From NCBI RefSeq assembly GCF_000519185.1, contig NZ_JAFA01000013.1, positions 156,134 to 220,133 of the forward strand: DNA of 64,000 bases, given 5' to 3'. The number at the start of each line of letters is the position of its first letter. Positions within the stretch are counted from its first letter, which is position 1. Position numbers and translations under genes: made by a program. Of the stretch, positions 1 to 8,305 are shown piece by piece. The notes beneath the pieces were generated by a model, which had not been told where the DNA came from, made no database searches, and saw nothing but the letters and a program-made list of their open reading frames with translations. This DNA is from Paraburkholderia nodosa DSM 21604 (GTDB lineage Bacteria > Pseudomonadota > Gammaproteobacteria > Burkholderiales > Burkholderiaceae).

Positions 1-891
1 GCCCGCGCCGATCAGCGTATGAATTTCGTCGATGAACAGAATGGCGTGCGGACGCTCTTTCAGTTCTTTCAGCACCGTTTTGAGGCGCTGCTCGAAGTCG
101 CCGCGATATTTCGTGCCTGCCAGCAGCGCGCCCATGTCGAGCGAGTAGACCTGGGCATCCGCGAGAATGTCCGGCACTTCGCCGCGCGTAATGCGCCAGG
201 CGAGCCCTTCCGCGATCGCGGTCTTGCCGACACCGGCCTCGCCCACGAGCAGCGGATTGTTCTTGCGGCGGCGGCACAGCACCTGCACCACGCGCTCCAC
301 TTCCAGTTCGCGACCGATGAGCGGATCGATCCGGCCGTCCTTCGCCATCTGGTTCAGGTTTTGCGTGAACTGGGCGAGCGGGGTTTCCTTCTGGGCGGCG
401 GCGTCTTCGGCTTCGGCATTCGCGTCGCTGGCCTTGGCGGCTTCGCCGCTGCCCGTCTTCGCGATACCGTGCGAAATGAAATTCACGACATCCAGACGCG
501 TGACGCCCTGCTGCTGCAGGTAGTACACGGCGTGCGAGTCCTTCTCGCCGAAGATGGCGACCAGCACGTTCGCGCCCGTCACTTCCTTCTTGCCGTTGGA
601 AGTGGACTGAACGTGCATGATCGCGCGCTGGATCACGCGCTGGAACCCGAGCGTCGGCTGCGTATCGACGTCATCCGTGCCGGGTACCGTAGGGGTATTG
701 TCGTGAATGAAGTTGCGCAGGTTCTGTCGCAGGTCTTCGATATTGGCGGCACACGCGCGCAGCACTTCCGCCGCTGTTGGGTTGTCCAACAGCGCCAGCA
801 GCAGATGCTCGACCGTTATGAACTCGTGCCGCGCCTGACGTGCTTCCATGAACGCCATGTGCAGGCTGACTTCCAGTTCCTGGGCAATCAT
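1..891 (-). CDS. clpA: ATP-dependent Clp protease ATP-binding subunit ClpA (partial, N-terminal 297 codons)
   Basis: ClpA is the AAA+ unfoldase that feeds substrates, including N-end-rule substrates brought by ClpS, into ClpP in the cytoplasm. The visible part starts with the Clp N-terminal repeat domain (MIAQELEVSLHMAF, about residues 1-140). It continues into the first AAA module, with Walker A GEAGVGKT near residues 216-223 and Walker B ILFIDEIHTL at the window edge. The start ATG overlaps the clpS stop as ATGA, so the two genes are translationally coupled. The rest of the gene, including the second AAA domain, lies outside the window. Confidence 0.97.
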   Translation of the reverse strand, partial: MIAQELEVSLHMAFMEARQARHEFITVEHLLLALLDNPTAAEVLRACAANIEDLRQNLRNFIHDNTPTVPGTDDVDTQPTLGFQRVIQRAIMHVQSTSNGKKEVTGANVLVAIFGEKDSHAVYYLQQQGVTRLDVVNFISHGIAKTGSGEAAKASDANAEAEDAAAQKETPLAQFTQNLNQMAKDGRIDPLIGRELEVERVVQVLCRRRKNNPLLVGEAGVGKTAIAEGLAWRITRGEVPDILADAQVYSLDMGALLAGTKYRGDFEQRLKTVLKELKERPHAILFIDEIHTLIGAG

Positions 892-1202
892 GCTTCCTCC
901 ATCACACACTGCAGCGGATGCCCGGCCTGCCGTGCGTGGGTAACGACTTGCTCAACCTTGGTCGACGCGATGTCTCGCGTATAGACCCCACAAACACCCC
1001 TGCCCTCGCGATGGACCTTCAACATGATCTGCGTTGCGGTCTCGCGGTCCTTATTGAAATATTCCTGCACGACCATCACGACGAATTCCATCGGCGTGTA
1101 GTCGTCATTCATTAGCACGACCTTGTACATGGAGGGCGGTTTGACCTTTTGCTCCTGCCGCTCCACTACGGTTGAATCCTGCTTGTCCGGGATAATCGCC
1201 AT
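888..1202 (-). CDS. clpS: ATP-dependent Clp protease adaptor ClpS
   Basis: ClpS is a 104-residue adaptor that binds the ClpA N-domain and delivers proteins with destabilising N-terminal residues. The disordered N-terminus (about 22 residues) is followed by the ClpS core PPSMYKVVLMNDDYTPMEFV. Family signatures visible are the NDDYTPMEFV substrate-pocket strand, the HREG turn and a C-terminal CxME segment. It is first in a clpS-clpA operon and divergent from a cold-shock gene, the arrangement known for cspD/clpS/clpA in E. coli. Confidence 0.97.
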   Translation of the reverse strand: MAIIPDKQDSTVVERQEQKVKPPSMYKVVLMNDDYTPMEFVVMVVQEYFNKDRETATQIMLKVHREGRGVCGVYTRDIASTKVEQVVTHARQAGHPLQCVMEEA

Positions 1203-1787
1203 ACACCCATTCTAAACAACTCGGACAGGCCCGCAATCCTGCCGTAACCTGACCGGCCGGCCGGTGAACCCGGCGCTCCCGACCTGCGACCCGCTGCAAG
1301 CAATTCATGCGCCCTGGCCCGGCCCCGATCCCTTGGACCGGCTGCGGGGCCGGTACACAATCCTGCTCTCAGCAGCTTTCACGCCACCGTTGAATTGAGT
1401 ATCGCACAACCTTGACGTTGCCGTGGGAAGCGACTGTAGGCGCCCGCACGCTCAGTGTCAGATTCCATGGTGCGGTGCATCGCATATGCGTCGCCTGCGC
1501 GATTTTTCAAGACACTATCCTGCACCTGCTTTATGCACCGGTGCTTAGCGTCGGCGAAAAGCAGGAAAAACCCTGGAAATGCGCTCTTTACAACGCGTCA
1601 AAGGGCGTCTCAAAATATTCTTGACAGCAGAATAAAGACCCTCAACAATCAAGCTGGCACTTTTTTCAACCGCCTTAAATTCGAAAAAATGCCGTTGGTG
1701 AGCTTGTGAGGAGGGGGCGATCGCACCGCGATCGTTTAGCTTTTCGAACTGCTCGTGGTAGTGACATGAGTTACAGGGGAAGTTGGT
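1203..1787. other. Intergenic region between clpS and the cold-shock gene
   Basis: This divergent promoter region of 585 bases has no convincing gene; the short reading frames in it lack family features and ribosome sites. Its right part is markedly richer in A+T and carries the csp promoter. The csp transcript would have a 5' leader of about 130 nt, typical of cold-shock mRNAs that are controlled through leader structure. Confidence 0.6.
1621..1649 (+). promoter_or_regulatory. Sigma-70 type promoter of the cold-shock gene
   Basis: A perfect -35 TTGACA (1621-1626) is followed after 17 bp by AACAAT (1644-1649) as -10. It lies about 140 bases before the csp start codon, inside the A+T-rich part of the intergenic region. 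Confidence 0.55.
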
Positions 1788-1994
1788 ATGGCAACCGGTA
1801 CGGTCAAGTGGTTCAACGACGCGAAGGGTTTCGGGTTCATTACGCCGGATGAAGGCGGTGAGGACCTGTTCGCTCACTTTTCGGCTATTCAAATGAATGG
1901 CTTCAAGACCCTCAAAGAAGGGCAGAAGGTGAGCTTCGAGGTCGTGCAAGGCCCGAAGGGTAAACAGGCATCGAACATTCAGGCAGCAGCCTGA
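1788..1994 (+). CDS. Cold-shock domain protein, CspA/CspD family
   Basis: A 68-residue single-domain RNA/ssDNA chaperone. It opens with MATGTVKWFND and carries RNP1 KGFGFI (residues 13-18) and RNP2-like DLFAHF (26-31). The length matches the family (about 67-70). The site AGGGGA (1775-1780) precedes the ATG by 7 bases. Position next to clpS-clpA resembles E. coli cspD, but many Burkholderia Csp paralogues are near-identical, so no symbol is assigned. Confidence 0.95.
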   Translation: MATGTVKWFNDAKGFGFITPDEGGEDLFAHFSAIQMNGFKTLKEGQKVSFEVVQGPKGKQASNIQAAA

Positions 1995-2017
1995 TCTGTT
2001 CGGTACCCGTACCTTGG

Positions 2018-2046
2018 AAACCCGGCTTCGGCCGGGTTTCTTTTTG
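2018..2046 (+). terminator. Intrinsic terminator after the cold-shock gene
   Basis: The stem AAACCCGGC / GCCGGGTTT (2018-2026 with 2031-2039) is followed by a run of T to 2045. It separates csp from the convergent multicopper oxidase gene. Confidence 0.85.
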
Positions 2047-2073
2047 GCGTCATGGTTTTTTAACGTTCGCGTG

Positions 2074-3678
2074 CTAGCTCACGCGCAACGTGCCCATCAT
2101 GCCGAGATCCTCGTGCTCGAGGATGTGGCAATGAAACATGCGGTCGCCCGCCTCGTGCTGGACGGTTGCGATATGCACCGTTTCGCCGGGCCGCACGTTC
2201 ACCGTGTCGCGCCATGCCAGCAGTTCCTCCTCCTTGCGCACGCCGCCGAGCTCGCGCGCCAGCACCTGAAATTGCGTACCGTGCAGATGAAACGGATGAT
2301 CCATGTCCGTGCCGTTTGCTATCGTCCAGTGCTCGACTTCGCCGCGCCGGCTCGCCAGCGTCACGCGCGCAGGATCGAAGACCGCCCCGTTCACCATGAA
2401 CTGCATGCCGCGCGGCATGGGCTGCGTGGACGCGCCCGGTGCGTGCATCGCTTTCATGTCCATGGCCTCGCTGAACAGCACGCGTTTTTGCGGAACCGTT
2501 AGCGGACCTGAAGAAACGAGCGGCGCGATCTCGCGCAGGCGCGCCGGGAGTGCCGATTGTGTCGCGCTGGCCGGTGCGAAGCCAACGCTCGCCAGGATCA
2601 GCGATGGCCCCGCAGGCAAGCTGCCGTGCGTCATCGCCATCTTGTGGCGGTCGTATTGCGCGGCAATCAGCGACGCACGCGAGGCGCCCTGCCCCACGCG
2701 CACGATCAGCTCCGCGCGTTCGCCCGGCGCGAGCAAGAGCGAGGTGACGCCCTCGCGCGGCGCGCCCAGCAGCCCGCCGTCGGTCCCCACCTGCGTGAAG
2801 GCGCGGCCGTCGTCGAAGGCGAGTTGCAGATAGCGCGCGTTACAGCCATTCCAGACGCGCCAGCGCTCGTCGCGCACGACCTCGATGTGTGGCTGACGCG
2901 CACCGTTCACGAGCACGTACTGACCTTCGCGGCCGTTCATCCAGTCCATCATGCTATTCGCGGGAATGGTCCCGTCTGCCGAGAGCTTCAGGTCGGACAC
3001 GAACAGATGCCGCTCGGGCCACGCCGCGAGTGGATCGTCGGCGGCGCGCACGACGAAAGGCCCCGCCAGTCCGCGGAACACCTGCTCCGAACTCAGCATG
3101 TGCGGATGCGGGTGATACCAGTAGGTGCCTGCGCTCCCCTGCGGCAGCGTGAAGCGATAAACATGCTGCTCGCCCGGCGCGACGGGTTTCGACGGATTGC
3201 CGTCCTGGTCGGGCGGCACGGGCAGGCCGTGCCAGTGGATCGTCGAAGGCTGGGGCAGCCGGTTCACGAAGGTGATTTCGACGGTGTCGCCCTCGCGTAC
3301 GTCGATCAATGGACCGATGGCCGGGCCGTCGTTTTCGGCCGCTGCGAGCGCATCGTATTGCCAGAAGACGGTTTGCGGCTTTCCGGGCAACAGCGCACGC
3401 GCAGCGGGCTGCGCGACGAGTGTCGCGCGAAACTGGCCCGGCTCGCGGCTCTGGTTGGCGAGCGTGCGCAGCGCGTCAAGCGGCGCACCGGCGGGCAATG
3501 CATCGGCAGGCGCGAGCGAGCCTTGCGACTGCATCATGCCGCCCGACATAGACGGCATGTCCGTCATGCCGTGCATGGCGTGCATCGCATCACCCGCACC
3601 TTGCGCGAATGCATGGCGCGCGAACAGGGTCGCGGTGGCGGCGCTCAACGCGCCGGATAGAAATGCTCTTCGTTTCAT
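2074..3678 (-). CDS. Multicopper oxidase, CueO/CopA-like, Tat-exported
   Basis: A 534-residue periplasmic blue copper oxidase, probably oxidising Cu(I) for copper tolerance. It has a twin-arginine signal (MKRRAFLSGA, cleavage near AFAQ at residue 26) and a Met/His-rich stretch (residues 31-49). The copper ligands are HWH (148-150) and HPHPH (189-193) in the first domain, with HPFHLHG and HCHILEHEDLGMM near the C-terminus. The Met after the T1 site resembles CueO. The frame is open further upstream; ATG 3678 was chosen because the Tat motif starts there and AGGA lies at good spacing. The Cys/His-rich gene upstream is on the same strand. Confidence 0.9.
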   Translation of the reverse strand: MKRRAFLSGALSAATATLFARHAFAQGAGDAMHAMHGMTDMPSMSGGMMQSQGSLAPADALPAGAPLDALRTLANQSREPGQFRATLVAQPAARALLPGKPQTVFWQYDALAAAENDGPAIGPLIDVREGDTVEITFVNRLPQPSTIHWHGLPVPPDQDGNPSKPVAPGEQHVYRFTLPQGSAGTYWYHPHPHMLSSEQVFRGLAGPFVVRAADDPLAAWPERHLFVSDLKLSADGTIPANSMMDWMNGREGQYVLVNGARQPHIEVVRDERWRVWNGCNARYLQLAFDDGRAFTQVGTDGGLLGAPREGVTSLLLAPGERAELIVRVGQGASRASLIAAQYDRHKMAMTHGSLPAGPSLILASVGFAPASATQSALPARLREIAPLVSSGPLTVPQKRVLFSEAMDMKAMHAPGASTQPMPRGMQFMVNGAVFDPARVTLASRRGEVEHWTIANGTDMDHPFHLHGTQFQVLARELGGVRKEEELLAWRDTVNVRPGETVHIATVQHEAGDRMFHCHILEHEDLGMMGTLRVS

Positions 3679-3808
3679 CGATGAAATCCTCATACCTCGT
3701 TCATGCCTGGGCACGCGGCGCGCAATAACACGCACGCCGTGCGCGCGGGATTCGTTTCGCTCACGCGAAGTGCGAGCGACGTAATTCGCCCGGAGCGAGC
3801 GGCCCGGC

Positions 3809-4240
3809 TCAGGCGATTGGAGGAGGTAAAGGAGGCGCGTGCGTAATGCCGGCGCGCAAGGCTGCGGGAAGCACGATAAGCGTGGAACGAGCACCGCTTT
3901 GAGCGTCGAATGCGCTCACGGCGCAAGGCACGCTGCAATGCGCGCAGCAGCCCGCGACGCAGCAACTCGCGCCGCAACCAGAATGCGTGCCGTGACCGCG
4001 CGTGCTCGTCCCGGCGCAACGATCGCTGACGAACACGTGCGGCGTGCGTGCGGCGTGCGCCGTCAGTGCATCGTGCTGCGCGTGCTCGCACGCCATCGCG
4101 CCGCGCATGGAAAGCAGCGCGAGCAGGCAGACGAGAAGGAAGCGATAGACGACTGGCACGTTGAACGAAACCGCGGATGAACTCGATTGACCGGTGCCAT
4201 GATAGCGCACGGACTGATCGAAGTCGGTTAGCCCATCCAT
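3809..4240 (-). CDS. Small Cys/His-rich exported protein, function unknown
   Basis: I do not recognise the family with certainty. The frame holds a hydrophobic signal-like segment (VYRFLLVCLLALLSMRGAMA, residues 31-50) followed by a mature part of about 90 residues rich in Cys and His, including a GCGASCCVAGCCAHC cluster and a hydrophobic tail. It lies 130 bases upstream of the multicopper oxidase on the same strand, which suggests a periplasmic metal-related role (inference). No good ribosome site precedes ATG 4240; a GTG at 4159, just before the signal, is an alternative start. Confidence 0.55.
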   Translation of the reverse strand: MDGLTDFDQSVRYHGTGQSSSSAVSFNVPVVYRFLLVCLLALLSMRGAMACEHAQHDALTAHAARTPHVFVSDRCAGTSTRGHGTHSGCGASCCVAGCCAHCSVPCAVSAFDAQSGARSTLIVLPAALRAGITHAPPLPPPIA

Positions 4241-4266
4241 TCGTGACGGATTTGCGGCGAGCCGGA

Positions 4267-4305
4267 TAAAAAAAGACCGGCAGATCTTTCGGTCTGCCGG
4301 CTTTT
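4267..4305 (-). terminator. Intrinsic terminator of icd, with T-runs on both sides
   Basis: A GC-rich hairpin, CCGGCAGA / TCTGCCGG (4277-4284 with 4293-4300), is flanked by A-run and T-run. On the minus strand it is followed by seven T, fitting termination of icd, and it separates icd from the copper genes. Confidence 0.85.
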
Positions 4306-4336
4306 TCTACTGGGACAGCGATGAGCCGTCTTGCGC

Positions 4337-5593
4337 CTACATATTCTCGATCATCACCTGCCCGAAGCCCGAGCACGACACCTGCGTCGCCCCTTCCATC
4401 AAACGCGCGAAGTCATAGGTCACACGCTTTTGCAGAATCGACTTCTCCATCGAGGCAATGATGAGGTTCGCTGCTTCGAACCAGCCGAGATGGCGCAGCA
4501 TCATTTCCGCCGAAAGAATTTCGGAGCCCGGATTCACATAGTCCTTGCCCGCATACTTGGGGGCCGTGCCGTGAGTCGCCTCGAACATCGCCACGGAGTC
4601 CGAAAGATTCGCGCCCGGTGCGATACCGATGCCGCCCACCTGTGCCGCCAACGCGTCGGAAATGTAATCCCCGTTCAGGTTCAGCGTGGCGATCACGTCG
4701 TATTCGGCCGGGCGCAGCAGGATCTGCTGCAGGAAGGCATCGGCGATCACGTCCTTGATCACGATGTCGCCGCCCGTCTTCGGATTCTTGATCTTCATCC
4801 ACGGGCCGCCGTCTATCAGTTCTGCTGCGAACTCCTTCTGCGCGAGCGCATAACCGTAGTCGCGGAACGCGCCTTCGGTGTACTTCATGATGTTGCCCTT
4901 GTGCACGAGCGTGACCGAGCGGCGCTCGTTGTCGATCGCATACTGGATCGCCTTGCGCACGAGACGCTCCGTGCCCTCGCGCGAGACCGGCTTGACGCCG
5001 ACGCCAGAAGTGTCCGGGAAGCGGATCTTCGCCACGCCCATCTCTTCGCGCAGGAACTTGATGAGCTTCTTCGCGCCTTCGGACTCCGCGGGCCATTCGA
5101 TGCCCGCATAGATATCTTCCGAGTTCTCGCGGAAAATGACCATGTTGACCTTCTCCGGCGCGCGCACCGGCGAGGGCACGCCCTTGAAGTACTGCACGGG
5201 GCGCAGGCACACGTACAGATCGAGCTGCTGGCGCAGCGCGACGTTGAGCGACCGGATGCCGCCGCCAACCGGCGTCGTCAGCGGTCCCTTGATCGACACT
5301 ACGTATTCCTTCACGACGTCGAGCGTTTCTTCGGGCAGCCACACGTCGGGACCGTAGACCCGGGTTGCCTTCTCGCCCGCGTAGATTTCCATCCAGTGAA
5401 TCTTGCGCTTGCCGCCATAGGCCTTTTCGACTGCCGCATCGACCACCTTCAGCATGACCGGCGTAATGTCCACGCCCGTTCCATCGCCTTCGATGTACGG
5501 GATGATCGGCTGGTCTGAGACGTTGAGCGAAAAGTCCGGATTGACGGTGATCTTTTCACCGCCGGTCGGAACCACGATGTGCTGATACGGCAT
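4337..5593 (-). CDS. icd: NADP-dependent isocitrate dehydrogenase
   Basis: This TCA cycle enzyme decarboxylates isocitrate to 2-oxoglutarate with NADP+. The 418-residue product matches the homodimeric bacterial family. Visible are the N-terminal core PIIPYIEGDGTGVDI, the substrate loop GGGIRSLNVALRQ, whose Ser115 corresponds to the serine phosphorylated by AceK in E. coli, and the NADP-type cofactor segment HGTAPKYAG. The start is ATG 5593 with GGAG 7 bases upstream; a longer open frame extends upstream without family similarity. Confidence 0.97.
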   Translation of the reverse strand: MPYQHIVVPTGGEKITVNPDFSLNVSDQPIIPYIEGDGTGVDITPVMLKVVDAAVEKAYGGKRKIHWMEIYAGEKATRVYGPDVWLPEETLDVVKEYVVSIKGPLTTPVGGGIRSLNVALRQQLDLYVCLRPVQYFKGVPSPVRAPEKVNMVIFRENSEDIYAGIEWPAESEGAKKLIKFLREEMGVAKIRFPDTSGVGVKPVSREGTERLVRKAIQYAIDNERRSVTLVHKGNIMKYTEGAFRDYGYALAQKEFAAELIDGGPWMKIKNPKTGGDIVIKDVIADAFLQQILLRPAEYDVIATLNLNGDYISDALAAQVGGIGIAPGANLSDSVAMFEATHGTAPKYAGKDYVNPGSEILSAEMMLRHLGWFEAANLIIASMEKSILQKRVTYDFARLMEGATQVSCSGFGQVMIENM

Positions 5594-6115
5594 GATCGAC
5601 TCCAGTAAGGGCAAGGCTGTTGTAGCGGGTGTGACGCGGCGCTCGGCGCCTCGCGGCGGCGGCGAAGCCTTCTCGCCCGGCGAGAAAAGCATCTCGCCGT
5701 TATGGCTTCGCGACAACCGGCGCGGTCGATATTCGCAGCAAGACTGTCCAGAGACACGCGACGCACGGCGCGCAACGTAGCGGAGTAGCGGCATACCGGG
5801 CGGCTTGCCTGGCGGCGCGAACGCCCGTCGGCGTGAGGGTCTGGCGGCTATTCTAGCCCACGCCTCGCGCATGCGTGCCGCGCCCTTCACACGAACGCCG
5901 GCGCAAGGCAAGCCACTTGCGGTGCTGCAGCGCCACATGGCGAACACGTTCGCGCCGCGCGCGCGCCGTCCTCACATGGGATCGCCGTAGCGCAAAGGAG
6001 TGATCCGGCTCGCTCCTGTCTTATGTCTTATATAAGATGAAAAAATCGGTGAAACGTAATATGCATTAAGATCTCGGCGCTAGCCAAGTCATCCATTCGT
6101 ACCCGTCGCCCTGTC
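5594..6115. other. Intergenic region between icd and the pseudouridine synthase gene
   Basis: These 522 bases lie between divergent genes. Most is GC-rich with no gene I can support. The last 110 bases turn A+T-rich and contain a palindrome at 6026-6037 and probable promoter sequence for the downstream gene. Confidence 0.6.
6026..6037. promoter_or_regulatory. Perfect 12-bp palindrome TCTTATATAAGA, candidate operator
   Basis: The palindrome sits in an A+T-rich patch between icd and the pseudouridine synthase gene, with an extra GTCTTAT half-like copy directly upstream (6019-6024). Its symmetry suggests a dimeric regulator, but it could simply be promoter sequence. The regulator is unknown. 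Confidence 0.35.
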
Positions 6116-6697
6116 ATGCGTTTGATCGCCCTCAATAAACCGTTCGGCACGATCTGCCAGTTTTCGCCGCACGAAACCCGTCAGTCTCTCGCGGACTGGG
6201 TGAAGGTGCCGGGCGTCTATCCCGCGGGCCGTCTCGACTCCGATAGCGAAGGTCTCCTGCTCCTCACCGACGACGGCGCCTTGCAGGCGCGCATTGCCGA
6301 ACCGAAACGCAAGCTCGTGAAGCGCTATTGGGCGCAAGTGGAAGGTGAACCCGATGCGGGTGCGCTTGCCGCGCTCGAACGCGGCGTCGATCTCGGTGAC
6401 TTCGTGACGCAGCCGTGTCGAACAAGAATCATTGTTGAGCCCGAAAATTTGTGGCCGCGTAATCCGCCGATTCGTTATCGCGCGTCAATCCCCACCACGT
6501 GGGTCGAGATTGCGATCAGCGAAGGCAAGAACCGCCAGGTGCGACGCATGACCGCGGCAGTGGGCTATCCAACGTTGCGGCTCGTACGCGTAGCGATCGG
6601 CGCGCTCGATATTTTTTCGCTTGGTCTTGCGCCCGGCGAAAGCATCGACGTGCCCACCCATGCGCCCTGGCAAACCACGTCTCACAAACACAAGTGA
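6116..6697 (+). CDS. rluE: Pseudouridine synthase, RsuA/RluE type
   Basis: A 193-residue enzyme of the RsuA family without the S4 domain, as in E. coli RluE, which modifies a uridine of 23S rRNA (U2457 in E. coli). It starts with LIALNKPFGTICQFS. The catalytic motif GRLDSDSEGLLLLT has Asp41 as nucleophile, and EGKNRQVRRM is the conserved C-terminal motif. Length and lack of an N-terminal RNA-binding domain favour RluE over RsuA or RluB. Confidence 0.85.
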   Translation: MRLIALNKPFGTICQFSPHETRQSLADWVKVPGVYPAGRLDSDSEGLLLLTDDGALQARIAEPKRKLVKRYWAQVEGEPDAGALAALERGVDLGDFVTQPCRTRIIVEPENLWPRNPPIRYRASIPTTWVEIAISEGKNRQVRRMTAAVGYPTLRLVRVAIGALDIFSLGLAPGESIDVPTHAPWQTTSHKHK

Positions 6698-7041
6698 TTG
6701 TTGCGCAAGCACTTTTCGCGTGCTGATCGATTTTTTTCGAATCACGCGGCACGTCCCTCGCCTTTCTGTTGCGTCTCGTTACGAAGCAAATGAAAAGTTT
6801 GCGTCAACCGTCTCGCGAGACCATGCGTTATTCGACGCAGATGCCGCCAGAAGCTATCCGGCATCCAGCCTTCAGGGTCCTCGCAGCAATGTACGGTCCC
6901 GACCGCTGGCAGACGCAGAAATCAAATTCACGTGAATTTGTTGAAAGCGACTGTCAACCGAAAGGTGGATGGCACGTTTACCGACCTGACTCCAAAAACC
7001 GGGTCATTTGGTTAATCAACTCAAGCTTGAGGATTCACAAC
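6698..7041 (+). other. Leader region of the Ala/Lys-rich exported protein gene
   Basis: These 344 bases contain no gene I can support. They include the 18-bp palindrome listed separately and an A+T-richer stretch that presumably holds the promoter of the gene starting at 7042. Confidence 0.5.
6923..6940. promoter_or_regulatory. Perfect 18-bp palindrome CAAATTCACGTGAATTTG
   Basis: This uninterrupted palindrome lies 102 bases before the start codon of a small exported Ala/Lys-rich protein. Exact 9+9 symmetry with no loop is typical of a binding site for a dimeric regulator rather than a terminator. The cognate regulator is not evident from the neighbourhood. Confidence 0.5.
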
Positions 7042-7242
7042 ATGAACAAACTGATCGCTGCTCTGGTCGCTGGTCTCTTCGCATCGGCTGCATTCGCACA
7101 AGCTTCGGCTCCGGAAGCTGCTTCGGCTGCTCCGGCTGCTGCTGCTTCGGCTGCTCACAAGTCGACGCACAAGAAGGCACACAAGAAGTCGTCGCACAAG
7201 AAGGCAGCGAAGGCTGAAGCCGCTTCGGCAGCTTCGGAGTAA
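7042..7242 (+). CDS. Small exported Ala/Lys/His-rich protein
   Basis: A 66-residue protein: a clear Sec signal (MNKLIAALVAGLFASAAFAQ, cleaved near residue 20), then an Ala/Pro/Ser segment, then a basic His/Lys-rich core with repeated HKK, ending in an Ala/Glu tail. GAGG (7029-7032) precedes the ATG. Composition resembles periplasmic acid-shock (Asr-like) proteins, but I cannot claim homology. It has its own upstream palindrome and downstream terminator, so it is a monocistronic unit. Confidence 0.75.
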   Translation: MNKLIAALVAGLFASAAFAQASAPEAASAAPAAAASAAHKSTHKKAHKKSSHKKAAKAEAASAASE

Positions 7243-7297
7243 GCTTGTTGTAAGACGCATGTAGAAACGGCACGCGTTGCCGCTCTTCAGCGCGACG

Positions 7298-7331
7298 AAA
7301 GGCAGAGCGCCGCAAGGCGTTCTGCCTTTTT
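7298..7331 (+). terminator. Intrinsic terminator after the Ala/Lys-rich protein gene
   Basis: The stem AAGGCAGAGCGCC / GGCGTTCTGCCTT closes a GCAA loop (one internal mismatch) and runs into a T-tract at 7327-7331. Confidence 0.85.
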
Positions 7332-7475
7332 GTTTGGCTGCCTGATTTTTAGCCACTTTTTTGACATGCACGCTCGCCGCATCACGTCGATGACGTGAAC
7401 CGCGCCGCGCATTTTTGACCCGTTCTGACCTGGTCGCGTAACATGCGCGGATTAACCTACAGCAAGGAGTCTCTC

Positions 7476-7994
7476 GTGCGATTTTCCCTGCGCTCGTTCT
7501 TCGTGCGCTGCGCGCTTGTCGTCGCATTGCCATTGGCCGCTTTCGCGGCGCTCACGTTCACCGCGACGGCCACGTCGAGCATCGCCCAGGCGCAGCAGAT
7601 GCCGCCGGGCGCCAAACAGCCGGGCGAATTTCCGCGCGTAAAGCTCACGGCAGGCATGTTCGTGATCGACGCAGCGGTGGCCGCCAACGACGCGGACCGT
7701 GAACAAGGCCTCATGTACCGTTCGCAGCTCGGGCCCAATGAAGGCATGCTGTTCGTGTTCGGCGAAAACGCCGTGCACTGCTTCTGGATGAAGAACACGC
7801 TGATCCCGCTGTCGATCGCGTTCATTCGCGCCGATGGCACGATCACCGACATCGACGAGATGCAGGCCGAAACGACCAACAACCACTGCCCGCGCAACAA
7901 CGGCACCTTCGCGCTCGAAATGCCCAAGGGCTGGTTCACGGCGAAGGGCATCAAGCCCGGCATGGTGATTCAGGGACTGCCGCCGCTGCAATAA
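7476..7994 (+). CDS. DUF192 family exported protein
   Basis: A 172-residue exported protein of unknown function. A signal sequence (residues 1 to about 40, rich in Leu/Ala and ending near IAQAQ) is followed by the DUF192 domain, with the family motifs DREQGLMYR, GMLFVF and FWMKNTLIPLSIAFI. GTG 7476 was chosen because AAGGAG (7464-7469) lies 6 bases upstream; an in-frame ATG at 7443 lacks such a site. Confidence 0.88.
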   Translation: MRFSLRSFFVRCALVVALPLAAFAALTFTATATSSIAQAQQMPPGAKQPGEFPRVKLTAGMFVIDAAVAANDADREQGLMYRSQLGPNEGMLFVFGENAVHCFWMKNTLIPLSIAFIRADGTITDIDEMQAETTNNHCPRNNGTFALEMPKGWFTAKGIKPGMVIQGLPPLQ

Positions 7995-8042
7995 GCGCGC
8001 GGTGATCCAGCGCGCCCCATTCGCGCGCTGCGCGAACAGCGC

Positions 8043-8079
8043 AAGCCGGCCCCGCACGCACGCGGCGCCGGCTTTTTTT
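8043..8079 (+). terminator. Intrinsic terminator after the DUF192 gene
   Basis: The stem AAGCCGGC / GCCGGCTT flanks a loop of about 17 bases and is followed by seven T. Confidence 0.75.
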
Positions 8080-8305
8080 GCGCCCGCCTGCCCGCCGGCG
8101 CACCGCCTGACGGCGCTGCGCGGCGCCGTCGCCGCTTCCCGCGCCGCGGCATACGCCCTGCAAAACCGGCGCGCAAGCGCTATCCTATAAACCCCCGCAT
8201 GGCGCGTGCCACCAAGGCGCGCGCCTGCGGCGCATCGGGCTGCGCGCTGGCCGCGCCGCGTGCCGCCCGGCAGCTTCCATGGCGCGTCATTCCAAGGAGA
8301 TCACC

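Noticed and set aside
4331..5518. Long plus-strand frame opposite icd
   Set aside because: It is a codon-bias shadow of icd, without motifs.
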